From Ophioderma brevispina (Eukaryota > Echinodermata > Ophiuroidea > Amphilepidida > Ophiodermatidae), in NCBI GenBank assembly GCA_023653785.1, contig JAMKCH010072155.1, positions 90,833 to 154,832 on the forward strand: 64,000 nt of DNA, read 5' to 3'. A model generated the notes under the pieces. It had not been told where the DNA came from and ran no database searches. It saw only the letters and a list, made by a program, of their open reading frames with translations. The position numbers and the translations under genes are program-made. Shown here piece by piece: positions 48,745-60,027 of this stretch. The stretch's first letter is position 1. Every line of letters starts with the position of its first letter.

Positions 48745-48875
48745 GGTACATTGAAAAGTACGTAGATTGCTGAACCGCGCATTAGTGGGTTTCGAACACT
48801 GATCTCTATACAATGGATTGGAAACCTGGGCTTCGTAATTGAAGCACCGATGGCCATATTGGTCATCCAAAAAGA
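48745..48875 (-). mobile_element. tRNA-like or SINE-derived sequence
   Basis: On the minus strand, TGGCCATCGGTGC resembles an A box and GTGTTCGAAACCC fits a B box, with an interval slightly longer than in a plain tRNA. The arms do not fold into a convincing cloverleaf, so a decayed SINE is more likely than a tRNA gene. Confidence 0.35.
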
Positions 48876-49738
48876 GCCCAAGCAGGGTGGTTAACAGCCG
48901 GTCATTTATACAAAATTTTTCCCATTGAAATGTGGATAAGCGACATAACAGACTACAGAATCAAGCCAATTCAGTGAGCTCATTGTATTTTGCGCGTATG
49001 GGATGGCATGTCTCTAAAACGTGCACCCGGGATACAACTTCTGTTAAACAGGTGTCTCTGGGATGGTATTGTGTTCGGTAGACCAAGTTGCCCGCCCGTT
49101 GCTCCATTCATCTAATATACAATTACTGTTGTGTAGAGATCAGTGGTTACAGTGCGACTGCGATAAAACTATAAATATTACGCGACCCCTTTTCAAATGT
49201 CCACGTTTTCATGGATTGTTAGTGTTTAGGCCAACTAAAACATTTGTTAATCACAAAATGATATCTAAAACACCCCTCTTAACATTTTTCTCAAATCACT
49301 GAGGTTTTAAAAAGTGAATTATTTTTGCAATAAAAAATTCTAAACGAACTTCGCTCCTATCCTTTGTGTGCTCAACGAAGTTCACAAGGATGAGGCTTGT
49401 GGCAAACTTGCACGTGATATATGCGCGTATGGGATATATTTTCGCTGGCTTCTGTTTCGGTATTGCATGCGGCGTTGTAAATATACACAGGGAATAAACA
49501 TGGTAGCTTCCGGGGTAGCTTCCATGATTGATGTAGAGTTGTGTACATTTGTCGGAATAAATCTGGATTTTTTTCGCAAGGAATACTCCAATGGCCATGA
49601 AAACTATCTGGTTTTATTTGGGGATATTTCATTATATAGGCCTATGTGCCGATAGATTCATACCAATAAGTCACTTTAACTTGTGCTCTTTTGTCTGATC
49701 TGAGTTGTGGTGAATAGGTGTTTTTTTTTTTTTTTTTG
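48876..49738. other. Unrecognised LTR-element interior or later insert
   Basis: Contains a T17 run (49721-49737) and overlapping open frames of up to 100 codons on both strands (49296-49655). None shows a known domain. Confidence 0.3.
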
Positions 49739-49756
49739 CGAGGTCGTAAGTTAAGA

Positions 49757-49968
49757 AGTTGGATTGTGAATTATTGTGGGTATCGCTGTGCAACGAATCG
49801 AGTGTTGCGGTGGGCACACTTGTGCTGAACATTCGACTTGCAATGACTACAGGGATTGATGGACAGGTACCGGTAAAGGTACTGCTGATCAACACGAGGT
49901 CTGAAAAGTTGTTGCTTGGCTTGAGTTATGTGCAGCGAGTCCTGCATTGGAGCGTTGAGGGATGGTGA
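49757..49968 (+). pseudogene. Possible retropepsin (protease) remnant
   Basis: A frame reading VGTLVLNIRLAMTTGIDG then VPVKVLLINTRSEKLLLGLS resembles the C-terminal half of retroviral-type aspartic proteases, where hydrophobic beta strands lead to LLG(L/T)D-like residues. The catalytic DTG was not found upstream. The position downstream of gag fits; the match is weak. Confidence 0.25.
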
Positions 49969-50699
49969 TGAAGATGTGGTCCAGATATCAAACGGGTTCA
50001 ACTCTTCGCCCTTGAGAGATTTTAGTAACTTCGACCGGAGGTGAAATGAAAAGTTTGGCACTGACAATGGCTAGTATGACATTAGGGCAGCAAGTTTTAT
50101 GGTAGATTAATCTGTTTTGTTGAGTTTTGAGATTAGTTGTTTCAAAGTGTCTTGTGTTAAAATGTTGACGTTGGATTGATAGTGGAGAGGAAAGGTGTTT
50201 TGATAATTTCGATGGGGCATTTGGCCCTCAGTAGATTGATGTAGAAAGTATAGTCCTGAGAAAGCTGAGAGAAAGGGAGTTGAAAATAGGCTATATTAAG
50301 ATAAGAGCAGTTGAACTTTCAAGTGTGCAAGAGTGTCAGTCAGAGTGCTGAACAAGAGGCCAGTAAATAAGCTGTGACTGTCAAGGACATCAAAGATACC
50401 AATAGAATGAAGGGAAGTACGTGAAACACATGTGGCAAGTAGAGGAAACCTAAACAACAGCAACTTTCCTATATCGGGAGGGAGTCGTATAAGAGGAGAG
50501 AAAGAAGGAGGTTAGCAGTTTGGGCACTTACGAGGGTGAGCATTGGAGGCAACGACAAAATAGGAAATAGCGGGTAGATTTGGATCCAAGTATCAGAAGT
50601 GAGGAGAATGTAGTTTGAGAGACTTCAGTTATCAGAGTATTTGTCAGAGTGGTGACGGAAGGAAAGGATCATAAAGTTGTTGTACAAGAGGGTAAGTGC
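49969..50699. other. Unrecognised LTR-element interior
   Basis: Purine-rich on the plus strand with no legible pol motif. Confidence 0.35.
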
Positions 50700-52800
50700 A
50701 GATGTGGAGTCCAAGTACTCTCATCCGCATCATCAGTCGATGCGAAGCAGGCGATCGCCAGTTTCCTCCAGTCACTTCTGTTGTGGGCCAAGTTGGAGAT
50801 AGCCTTTTGGTTGCAACATGTTGTTTGATCCCCAAACAGCTATTGGATGTAGGAGAGATATGATGTTCTTTGTCTCTGTCGGCTGGCTTACTCTTGCCCT
50901 GCGCCGGTTGTGTGTAGAAAAGCATATAACCTACTAGAGCTCTCCTCTGGGCATCCTTAGAATATGACCAAGAAAGGTAAGCTGTCCCAGTCTTACTCGG
51001 TTTATAAGAGGCTTCGTACCTGTAACATCATAGATTTTGGCATTTGCGACACGATCAATGCGCTTTGACGTTCAGCATGATTATGTAGCAACATGTTGCG
51101 AAATAATTGACCTTACTCTCCAAATTGTTTGTCAGCACCCAGTTCGCAGCCATACAAAATACTGTCAGGCATGTGTGTTGAAGAGGTGTACTTTCATGTC
51201 GGGGGGGTGATGTTACATTTGACTTTTCCATACCGCGTCCTAAACTTCAAAATGAGACCAGGCAAGGGCCTTTCGTCTGTTAAGGTCTTTAGAATGGAAG
51301 CCCTATACACCAAGATATTTGAAGTCGGAGACATGGGTGATGCACTCGCCATAAACTTTAAGCAGTTGAAGTGGGTTGCAGTTGGCAGTCATGCGGGGCT
51401 GGTGGGGATGTACTCTGTCTTTTGCACCACTGATGATAAGGCCCAATTCTTCAGCTGCCAGCTGCTGTTCTTGATAACTGGGCCTGAGCTCTAGGGATTG
51501 AAGACTCCAGAATTAGGGCGATATCGTCAGCGACATCTAGGTCGTTTAAGACTTTGGCTGGATTCCTCCTGGACTTCCTGGATGGTCACGAAATCCGGAA
51601 TCTATATCTTTAGTTGTCTTTTGCAGCAAGTAGTCAATCAGCACAATGAAAATAAAGGGAGCTAATACATCTCCCTGCAGTAACCTGTTTGAAACGAGGG
51701 AAAGGATCCGAATTTCCTTTTATTCCATGCTTCCATACAGCGCTTTGGAATGCTGAGAGGACGCCTATGGCTTTTACCAACCTGTCTGGGATACCATAGT
51801 GCCGAAGAACGAGAACATGACCTTCCTATTGATCGAGTCAAAGGCTTTTTAAGATCGATTGAAGTGATGGTGAGTGGGGTTGATACCTCTGAAAGGCTCC
51901 ATGATTCTCCTTGGATGTGAACCTGCGTGCATACAGGCTTCTACCTGGGCGAAACCAGCTTGGTTGGATTTTAGTAATGTCATCAACAGGCTCTCGTCTT
52001 CTTGTTAACAGGATTTTGTTGTAGAACTTTTGCTGACACTGACATCAAGGTAATTCCTCTCTAATTATTCATGCAGCTGAAGTCCCTTTCTTAGGCCAAA
52101 GCGAAACAATGATGTTATTTGATCACTGTTCGGGGGTTGTAAGAGTGGTGAAAACATCAACGCACAACTTGCTGGATGGACCTGCACACATTACTTACCC
52201 ACCACTCTGATGTGTGCTTGTGATGTTATTGCACTGTCCACTCAGCTGCCCTGTTGTTTTCATTCCTTGAATGCCTTTCTGGTTTCTTCAAGGATGGTGG
52301 TCTTGGCATTATAGGAAGGTCCTGATAAGCAGGAGAAGGTAGGTCAGACTATGGGGACCATTATCGTTGTTGAGTAGAGAGCTAATGTATTGCCGCCCAC
52401 CCACAAGAAGTTCTTTTTCACTTGATGGGGCTGTACCATCCATTTTCTTGACGTTGGGGGAAAGATCTTCTATCCTGACAGAGATTTCGTGAATAATTTT
52501 CCACGTTGATTACATTCACCCTTCTTATCTGCAACTTTCAAGTCATCCATCAGTTGTTGAGTTTGGCCAGTTCATCAGATTTATATTGATTCATTCACTT
52601 GAATTGAGATTTCGCAATGCATTCCTTGAATGGTTGGTTCTATCAATGAGGAATTTCTTGTTGCATTGTCTCGCTCCTGTCTCAGCGTAAGGTTGCTCAG
52701 AAGACACCCCAGTAGGCATTTCCACAGGGGCTGCATTGCCAACCACTCGTGGCTGCTGCTTCTTCAACGGCTTCCTCAATTAGGTTGTTCCGTTCAGTGA
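50700..52800 (-). pseudogene. LINE RT relic nested in the LTR element
   Basis: Non-LTR RT on the strand opposite to gag. From high to low coordinates: KNNRAAEWT-type sequence (near 52260), LTITSIDLKKAFDSINRKVM (about 51880-51820; palm motif A), RLLQGDVLAPFIFIVLIDYL (about 51695-51635; motif B), DLDVADDIALILESS (51543-51500; motif C with VADD for the usual YADD/FADD) and a C-terminal RVRLGQLTFLGHILRMP (51005-50955). The catalytic aspartates in VADD are kept, but frameshifts and stops occur throughout. The style differs from the two L2/CR1-type LINEs here; RTE-like or another clade of the same RT class is possible. Its presence explains part of the missing LTR pol region. Confidence 0.8.
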
Positions 52801-53642
52801 TTGAACAAGTATCATTGAAGTGAAAAGAACGACCCGGTTAAGAGAGTTTTCAGTTGGTTCAGTTGTGAGTGCAGTCAGTGTGGTTTGCTGTACAGGGGAG
52901 AAATACTAACAAAGTGGGTCTCAATTGTCCTTCTTGTTGTATGATTGAAACGCTGCTGTTGCTGACTGAATAAATATCGTGCTTTTTTGAGAATTACGGG
53001 GCTTTGGTACTTGCAATAGGGGGAATCCTGCATAAAAGGGAATGTAGGTGCATCGACCTTTGACGACTATCTCAGTGTACTGGCGCCGATGGGATTTTAT
53101 TTGTAACGAACCCGACCATGTTCCAGACTCTTCATTAACAATGAGCCAAGTAAGCCAACGATCCCCAATAGATGCTCTGTGACTAGGGAGTTATTCGCCG
53201 ACAGACGAGACTGTTTCTACACTTTGACTCCTGACTTCATTGGTGCACACCATGATGGATTACGACGTGGGCATCGATGGACGACTGAAATGCACCAACC
53301 AGTGACTTCCAAAGGATCGTCAAGCTACCAGAACAACGGCTTCCCAGTGCGGTGGTGACTTGAGGCGGTGGCGTCAGTAGTTTAGGTTCTGCCTTCAGAC
53401 TTGTGTAAAAATATTGTGTTTGAATATATAATTTGCTCTGGGTAGGGGGCCCTTGTAATTTTGTATAAGGACCCGTGTAGACTTGATTGTATAAGGCCCC
53501 GAGTAAGATTGTATAAGAGTAGAAATGTTGTATAAGAAGTCCAAATGGTCCAAGTGTATACGTATAAGTGGGGCATAGGAGTTGGACATATTCCAATTCC
53601 ATTTAGGGTCGGTTGTCGCTTATTTTTGCCCGGAGGTCAAAA
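52801..53642. other. 3' interior of the LTR element, unrecognised
   Basis: No integrase or envelope-like motif was found. Open frames at 53237-53602 (minus) are Tyr/Thr-rich and overlap in three frames, suggesting a composition effect. Confidence 0.35.
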
Positions 53643-53656
53643 GCTAGGTAGGGGGC
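53643..53656 (+). other. Polypurine tract of the LTR element
   Basis: GCTAGGTAGGGGGC lies directly before the 3' LTR start TGTCATGG, as expected for the plus-strand primer. Two pyrimidines interrupt it. Confidence 0.6.
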
Positions 53657-53658
53657 TG

Positions 53659-54054
53659 TGTCATGGACTGCTAAAATAAATAACATAAACACCAGCTTAG
53701 GTTTAGTATTTTTATGAATGAAAGACTACTACGCTGACGTCACGTTCAACATAATTAGGTATGATGTCATTTGTGTCATGCGCGCTAGCTGCGCCCACGG
53801 CGTGGTCCCCAGTGTTTTGCAATAATTTGCTGGGACACCGAAGTGTGTAGTGTGTGAAGCTGTAGCTATAGTTGTTAATAAACCAGTTCCAAAGTTGAAG
53901 CAAGTCTCAAGCTATCGTGCTTCATTCCGACTCCTAACGTTGCAACTGGTGGGTTCCGTCCTCACCAAACCCACATAGTCTGGTGTCAGCCGCTCGAGCC
54001 ATACACATATACATGTGCCCCGTCACGCCAGTGGCGCGCGGGAGTCCTGTCACA
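53659..54054 (+). repeat. 3' LTR
   Basis: Starts TGTCATGGACTG and ends CCTGTCACA. It is longer than the 5' copy by a GGTATGATG-containing stretch and carries a full CRE, TGACGTCA, at 53735-53742. Confidence 0.93.
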
Positions 54055-54315
54055 TTATCAACAAAAACGTCACCAAATGTTGTCAACCACATTTATTATG
54101 ACACTGTCCTATGGGATAATTTAGTATACATTTTTGCTTCTACTATCCAAACGGCTGGGCCGATTATAAACTCTGAATTTGTAATATTATTAGATGTGTT
54201 TGGTGATATGCTTTCACCCACCTTTGAAATACAAAATTACGAATTTCTTCCAGAGTACATTGATTTCGCACGTGAGATCTGGCACACCTACTTCACTCAG
54301 GCCAATGGTTGTTGA
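54055..54315 (+). CDS. Unrecognised open reading frame abutting the 3' LTR
   Basis: From the LTR edge the frame is open for about 86 codons to TGA, reading through VVNHIYYDTVLWDNLVYIF, GPIINSEFVILLDVFGDMLS and EYIDFAREIWHTYF. Hydrophobic and acidic residues alternate as in a folded helical protein, and base composition is more even than in flanking DNA. No family recognised. It lacks its own start and has no splice acceptor in view; the LTR element may have cut it from the rest of a gene or transposon. AATAAA lies 74 bases after the stop (54389-54394) but belongs to a MITE end. Confidence 0.35.
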   Translation, partial: LSTKTSPNVVNHIYYDTVLWDNLVYIFASTIQTAGPIINSEFVILLDVFGDMLSPTFEIQNYEFLPEYIDFAREIWHTYFTQANGC

Positions 54316-54373
54316 TATACGCTTGTTTTGTTTTGTTTTTGTTTTTTAATTATATGTTCTTATTATTTGCATG

Positions 54374-54728
54374 TACCATATTGTTCCTAATAAACGCCCC
54401 GGGGGCTGTGCAATTTTCAAAAGGGAGGGCGTTTATTACAGTCAAAAATGGAAAGTAAAAAATCCCGCAAAAATCACCTTACACACGCTTATTTTCGCTG
54501 ATTACCAATAATATAAACGAACGAGCAGGGGGACGCTGTTTTTGCACCTCCCCAAGTCAAAGTTCCATACTAATTAAACTATTACAACTGTGCACAACAG
54601 CGATTATGATACGGATTACGACAGTCCCGGCCATTAAATCATGTGATTTAGGTAAGCTTAACTCATTTTCAATTGTTTTATCCAAAAATCGTAGGGGGGG
54701 GGGCGTTTATTAGGAACAACACGGTAAC
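54374..54728. mobile_element. MITE with TTGTTCCTAATAAACGCCCC inverted ends
   Basis: Left GTACCATATTGTTCCTAATA and right, reversed, GTTACCGTGTTGTTCCTAAT, both continuing into AAACGCCCC. Runs of G/C follow on both inner sides, and an extra copy of GGGCGTTTATTA lies near 54429. The target duplication is unresolved, so the superfamily is not assigned. Confidence 0.75.
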
Positions 54729-54837
54729 TATTAAGTTAAGGTCATCTTCTCCATAACGATTTCAATGTTTGTGTTTATCCCTTTGTGTTCTTTGATGTAT
54801 TACGTATGAAATTTGTCAATATATATTAAGTCAATAA

Positions 54838-55582
54838 TCTATGAGAAAGAGAGAGAGATGAGATAAAAAGAAAGAAAAAAGGAATAGAGTAAACAAAACA
54901 ACCCGGGTAAAAAGCAGAATAAAAAAGGGAAGAGCGAGAGACAGAGGGTTAAAATGTAGGCCTAATTTGTAAGGGTCTTTGGGTGACGAATGAGAGAAAA
55001 AACGTAATTTTAGGTGAAAAATGTTGAGGGTATAATAAAAGAGTGAGGGTGGGGGAGATAGTCATACAGAAAGGATAACTACGTTTGTTTGAAAGCGTTA
55101 CTAACCAGCGTGTACGCGTGGCGGGTTACGACGGGCGATTACGCATGAGACGTTACGCGTAGTACGAAATTAACGGCTTTGGTTGTTGTATTAGGACGGG
55201 TTAGGACACGAGAAGTAGTTTTGAGGAGAAAAAAGGTTTAAAATACGGAACGTTACGGGACCAAATATTGCGTTTTATTATTCAGAAAATCGTAACTACA
55301 TGAGCTACAAAATATGACGGGAAATACGGGAACTTGAGTTATTAAAAAAATATGAATACGGGATGTTGTGATTCGATGGATGTGGAATCATAAATTTCAG
55401 GATGACAGGAACTTACCGCGAATTGGGGAGTTATGAGAAAATGATAATAGAATAGGGAAAACAATGTAGAAAATGGGAATTACGGGAATAATTTCCCCTC
55501 TTCAGTGACTGCTTCGGTTTTAGTGATCGCTCCCGTTTTATCAGCTAGCGGGGGCCCGCCCGAAGCGCGGGCATCCCGCTAG
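54838..55582 (+). mobile_element. Helitron-like non-autonomous element (3' end best supported)
   Basis: The right end has a hairpin GCCCGC...GCGGGC followed by ATCCCGCTAG and then T, matching the Helitron 3' pattern of a GC-rich hairpin before CTRR. An outer CTAGCGGG/CCCGCTAG inverted pair is also present. The 5' start is a guess: TCTATGAG after A at 54838. The interior has CG-rich ACGCG words and purine tracts and no Rep/helicase coding. Confidence 0.4.
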
Positions 55583-55872
55583 TAATAATAACCAGTGGGT
55601 TCATGTTGGCGGTGGTTGTGATGCTTCTGTTCAGAACCTTATCGGTCGCTCTGAGCCATTTGTTGATAACTGAGGTTGGCTGGAATTTGTATGTTGAATT
55701 GAAGCAGACGTTTTCCTGCAAGTTGTTTATAGATTGTTTGAATTGATGTCAAAGATGAATTGTAATTCCGTGGCTGCATGTTCAGGCGACTTGCAAGTTT
55801 TTTTAGGTTGACTGTTAACTGGAATAAGTTGGACGCATCTATCTTAACTATCTTCCAATCATTACATTACAG
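55583..55872. other. Unrecognised sequence before a possible exon
   Basis: Ends in CTTCCAATCATTACATTACAG, a fair pyrimidine/AG acceptor. No other feature. Confidence 0.3.
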
Positions 55873-56080
55873 TAGAGTATTGTTGTACTCAGTGAAAAAG
55901 ATGCTTGGTCACAGGAACAAAGATCAACAAAGTGTGCAGGAACAAAAGACTGGTGCAAGTAAAAAGAAGGTCCGAGTGGCTTCAGGCGACTCCGGAAAAT
56001 CTCCAGTGACTGAGCTGAACCCAGTAAAGCTGGTAGGGGTGTTCCAGATGCAGATGACACTTGGAAAAAAAATTGTGCTG
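55873..56080 (+). CDS. Candidate internal or 5' exon, product unknown
   Basis: Bounded by ATTACATTACAG| at the left and CTG|GTAAGT at the right (a near-perfect donor). It is open throughout, with an ATG at 55901 giving 60 codons. The peptide is basic and hydrophilic at first (MLGHRNKDQQSVQEQKTG, KKKVRVASGDSGKSP) and then hydrophobic (VGVFQMQMTLGKKIVL). A basic start can suggest a nuclear protein or a linker. No family was recognised and no partner exon found. Confidence 0.35.
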
Positions 56081-56259
56081 GTAAGTGGTGCTGTTGTTGC
56101 TGTTGGTGGTGACCCCTAGTTTTGTCTGATATATACACACATGCAAGGTGTGTAAGGTGAATGGATGTCCAGAATTGAAGCTGTAAGTTTTCTTGAGAAT
56201 TGCTTGGAATATGACGCCATGGGTTTACAATAATGAAATTTCATTCGCGAACAATTCCT
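56081..56259. other. Unrecognised sequence (intron if the exon is real)
   Basis: Contains GCTGTTGTTGCTGTTGGTGG just after the donor; nothing else. Confidence 0.3.
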
Positions 56260-57110
56260 TTCGTTTTTGTTTATTTATATTATATACTTTGTTTATTTTG
56301 ATTTTTAATTTATAATGTATATATTTTTATTCATAGTGTTTATTTTGTTTTTAATTATGTAATTGTATATGTGTTCATTTCTTATTTATTATTTAGTTTT
56401 TATTTTACCTATTTAGTCATCTTTAATTTGTTTATTTCAAATTTTTATTGTAACGATTTACTTTATTAATATTTGTATTTATTCAAAATTTTTGGTTTTA
56501 ATTTTGTAATTGTATTTGTGTTTATTACTTTGTTTTATTTTACTTATTTAGTCATCTTTATTTTGTTTAGTGTTAATAATTTAAGTTTATTTTCATTTTA
56601 ATGATTTATATTATTAATATTTTTGTGTATACGGCTTTGATTTGATTAATTTTTAAAATATTTTTTATTATCCTCCCGTTATTTGTATTTTCTTACCATT
56701 TTGGCTTTTATTTTTTATTATTTTGTCGTTTTCTTTATTTTTTATTTTGTACTGATTTTTTAAAATTTATTTGGTTCCATTTATTCATTTTATATTTCTA
56801 TTCCTTTTTGGGAAGGAGCTATATAAATATCTGTAATTATGTTATTATTTCTTTTTTTATTTTAACGATTTATTTTAATGATATTCTAAGACTAGTGTAC
56901 ACGGATTTGATTTGGTTTTAATTTTTAAATTATTTGTTATTATTTTCTCATCCGTTTATTATTATTTTTCGTTTTCTTTATTTTTTATTTTTAATTTGTA
57001 CTGATCTTTTTCTTTATTTCATTCCATTTGTTATTTTATTCATTTTTATTTGTGTTAATTTCTTTTGTTATGCTTTAGGCCTATATGTATGACTTTTGTG
57101 ATGGTCATAT
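56260..57110. repeat. AT-rich low-complexity block with internal duplications
   Basis: About 850 bases, mostly T-rich words such as TTTATTTT on the plus strand. TTAGTCATCTTTA recurs at 56414 and 56547. A ~280-base unit (AACGATTTA, then ACGG(C/A)TTTGATTTG, then TTTTCGTTTTCTTT-type sequence) occurs twice, near 56590-56760 and 56864-57010. GGAGCTATATAAATAT at 56814-56829 looks like the 3' end of an L2/CR1-type LINE. Confidence 0.75.
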
Positions 57111-57194
57111 GCGAAAAAAAATCTGTTACACCCAAACAATAAAAATTTCTAAAAATACAATTAAACAAAGAAATAACCCCCCCCAAAAAAAAAT

Positions 57195-57290
57195 CAGCCC
57201 AAAGTGGAATTCGAACCCATACCAACAGATCCTATTTTAATAAATCAATGGACAGAGGGACAGAGCCACAGAGCCATTGAGGTAAGGTAA
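57195..57290 (-). mobile_element. tRNA-like sequence, probably SINE-derived
   Basis: On the minus strand TGGCTCTGTGG (A box, one mismatch) and GGGTTCGAATTCC (B box) are 48 bases apart, slightly longer than in most tRNAs. The anticodon arm is not convincing, so this is a tRNA pseudogene or SINE head. Confidence 0.4.
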
Positions 57291-58299
57291 ACATTTCAGG
57301 CGCTAATTAGCTGTGTAACGTTTCGCTAGTGTTACGGGCGCTGCAACAATGATATCATTGGTTAATTTCGTCAAAAAGCTCTTCCATGTAACCCCCCGCT
57401 ATTTAGCTTGACACGTCATATTGCCCGGGCGCAATATTATGGAGTGTCCAGTTAGAGTAACCTCGAACTATCCGCTATTACCATGCGTGTACTTACCCAA
57501 CTACCCTACGTTACAAATCGCCTGAGGGGAATCGGGGGAAATCAACCGTCACTGATTTCCTTTTTTGGCAGCAATATTTATTTTCACTACACATAATACG
57601 CGATTTTAAACAAAATCCGCTCTCTAGAAAGCGCAATTTTCAGATACATCTTTAAAGCAGTGATAGCTGATCTCGTACATACTTCAAATCCAGTTAACAA
57701 ACCCAAACTTTCCATTTAAATAAAAACAAACAAATTTTACAAAAAACACTGTTTTTTACCTTAAAAAAACTTTAAGCTAAATAATTACACCCACAATTTC
57801 TAGGGGGTCAAACACCAGCATGACAGTAATTTGCACGTACCATTTTCACCGGCCGAAATTGAACGACATTTACGGAGATCCGCGAACAAAAAACAGCCCC
57901 AAAATGGCCCGAGTAAAAGTAATATATACTGTCGCTACGCGACCGATAAATATCATATTCTGCTGCAATTTGCAAAGGGGATGAGGCAAATCCTTTCTAT
58001 GACAGTGTTTATCCAAATGTCCATACTATGATGGTGTGCAAAGTTGTGTCTCACTTTCAGGATAGTTTAGATATTTTTGCAAGGGCAGATTAAAGTGGTA
58101 GGTAAGGTGGAATAATTGGAAGGTAAGATAAGCAGTTGCCTACAGGGACTGCTACCATCTCATTTTTCCTCTTTCTGGTATTTAAAAAAAATTCTGTTAT
58201 ACTATGATTATCACCATATAGGCGGGCCTCATAACAGTGCATGATGCACATGTGTGCACATATGTCCTGATGTGCATGAGTGTGTTTGTGCGTGTGTGC
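57291..58299. other. Intergenic sequence, somewhat GC-richer, no recognised gene
   Basis: 57290-57580 and 57830-57960 have more CG dinucleotides than the surroundings. No exon with clear borders was found. Confidence 0.35.
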
Positions 58300-58445
58300 A
58301 GATGTACAGCTTTGTTAAAGTGTGAGTTATTATTTTGGTGGGCTTCAAATATTCAAGACAGCTATATGTACAGCATTGTTGTGGTGGGCTTAATATATTC
58401 AAAGCAGCTATGTGTACAGTATTGTTTTGGTGGGCCTTATAGTTA
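58300..58445. repeat. Tandem repeat of a ~50-bp unit, 2.5 copies
   Basis: GGTGGGCTTCAAATATTCAA, then CAGCTATATGTACAGCATTG, followed by a second near-identical unit and the start of a third (GGTGGGCC). A TG-rich tract precedes it (58250-58310). Confidence 0.8.
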
Positions 58446-60027
58446 TACACAACAAGGCAGCTAGCTGGCTTCAATGTCAATGCAGATTGTAATACACATG
58501 AAATATAGGACTGACCCTGGTATTACTTCAAATGAATGAACTTGGTCTGATTTTCCTTTCAAAACGAGTTCTGTGCCTCAATGAAAGTCTCTCTCTCAAA
58601 TCTATTCACTTGTGTGAGTGGACTGAGGGAAAGTGCTTTAAGCGTGAGATTTTTAAACAGTTTGTTTTCTTTGCTTTCTAATTCTTACAACTACAGTGCT
58701 ACTCATGCATGAAATTTGTATTCAGGGAGTTTAGATTCTTGTATATTTATTGGGTACAAAGTCTATAACTGAAAATGGAAAAAAATTGTGTTGAACTGAT
58801 GTCGGTTACTCTTAATGTTCCTGTGTAAACTTGCAATACTTGTTGATGTTCACTTAGGGAAAATGGGGAAATTAAATCCCTGCAACCTTCTTTCACCCAA
58901 AATACACAGAACTTATTAAAAACACTCATCAAGCAATTTGGTAGTATCGAGAATAGGTAGCAGGGTTGCATAAAGTATGGGGCAAGGAGGACCACTTAAG
59001 GATATGACAGGCATGATTCTATTTAAAAATCATTTACTTGAGGCAGATTTGTAGCAAGAGCGTGTCATCAGGCAGGGTGCGACAATTCACTTCACTTGCC
59101 CGACTTGTGATTTACAAGCAGTTTGGGGATGAAATGGTAGCCTTGTCAATAAAAAATATGCTACTGTCCTGGAAGATTAATAATGACTTCTATCACATAC
59201 TAGATTAGCCATTTATTAGCCATTTATATAGAATTGAGTTTGTTTGAAAACAAACACTGAACAGCTCCATGAAATGCTTGTGTTTAAGAATCAATTGGCA
59301 ATCACTGATTTTGTAATCAAAGTAAACAGGGTATACTCTGTCCAGGAATTTATTTTCTCCTTTTCGCGGGGTTTTGCCGTTGCTAACGCGTGTGCTGCAG
59401 TGTACGCACTAACATACGCGCCTGTTTGGATCGTTACACGTGCCCGTGATTGGTTGATTTAAAATTAGCTGTTGTTGTTCAACTTATTGCTATGCTGAGG
59501 CGTGCGTACGGTCGTGACTAAGACGCGCAATTGAGAGAAAATAAATATCTGGATACAGTATAATTGGGCATATTTGTCATTTGCTTAACTCAAACCAAAA
59601 TGCTTGATCGACATGGGTACATCTTTGTCCGTAACTGCTTGTAACTGGAAGTAATTTGTTACCCCCTGGTCTCATGTACTTTACAGAAGTGCAGATTCAG
59701 CAGTCTTAACTTACAAATCCTGTGGTTAAGTCCTTTGCAAAACAACCTATTTCTGACAGAAACTGGGCATTAAATATGGCACATTGCACGTGTCTTATAT
59801 CCCATATACTTTAACACAGGCATTGTGCAATGTTAAAATTTTTTAAGTTGTCAGACGGTGTTAGTCGAGCCTGAGTGGACACAATTGTTAGAACATCAAC
59901 CACACAATCTTATGTGGGGCTTTTGTACTTGTTGGCCGTGTTTAGCTGGAACTGGTATTCTTAAGACACGTCAAAACTCACTACCTCAGGTATCATTTCA
60001 GATTCTACCCCTGGTTTCTCATTTGAT
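58446..60027. other. Intergenic sequence with a short CG-rich stretch
   Basis: 59370-59560 contains many CG words (TAACGCGTG, ACATACGCGCC, GCGTGCGTACGG) and an inverted CCAAT box (GATTGGTTG). This could be a small CpG-rich promoter or repeat-derived, as similar ACGCGT words occur in the MITE at 23.8 kb and the Helitron-like element. No exon was found. Confidence 0.35.

Larger units (their letters stand above)
45205..54054 (+). mobile_element. LTR retrotransposon (Gypsy-type), internally decayed, pol missing
   Basis: Defined by two LTRs (45205-45577, 53659-54054), a primer-binding site, a polypurine tract and a gag with capsid-like and zinc-knuckle regions. No RT, RNase H or integrase motif was found between gag and the 3' LTR. 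That space holds a possible protease remnant, a tRNA-like insert, and a minus-strand LINE. Assignment to Gypsy rests on gag style and the primer-binding site, since pol cannot be used. LTR identity is about 90% by eye with several indels, so the insertion is old. No target duplication could be confirmed because the left LTR edge is degraded. Confidence 0.85.
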
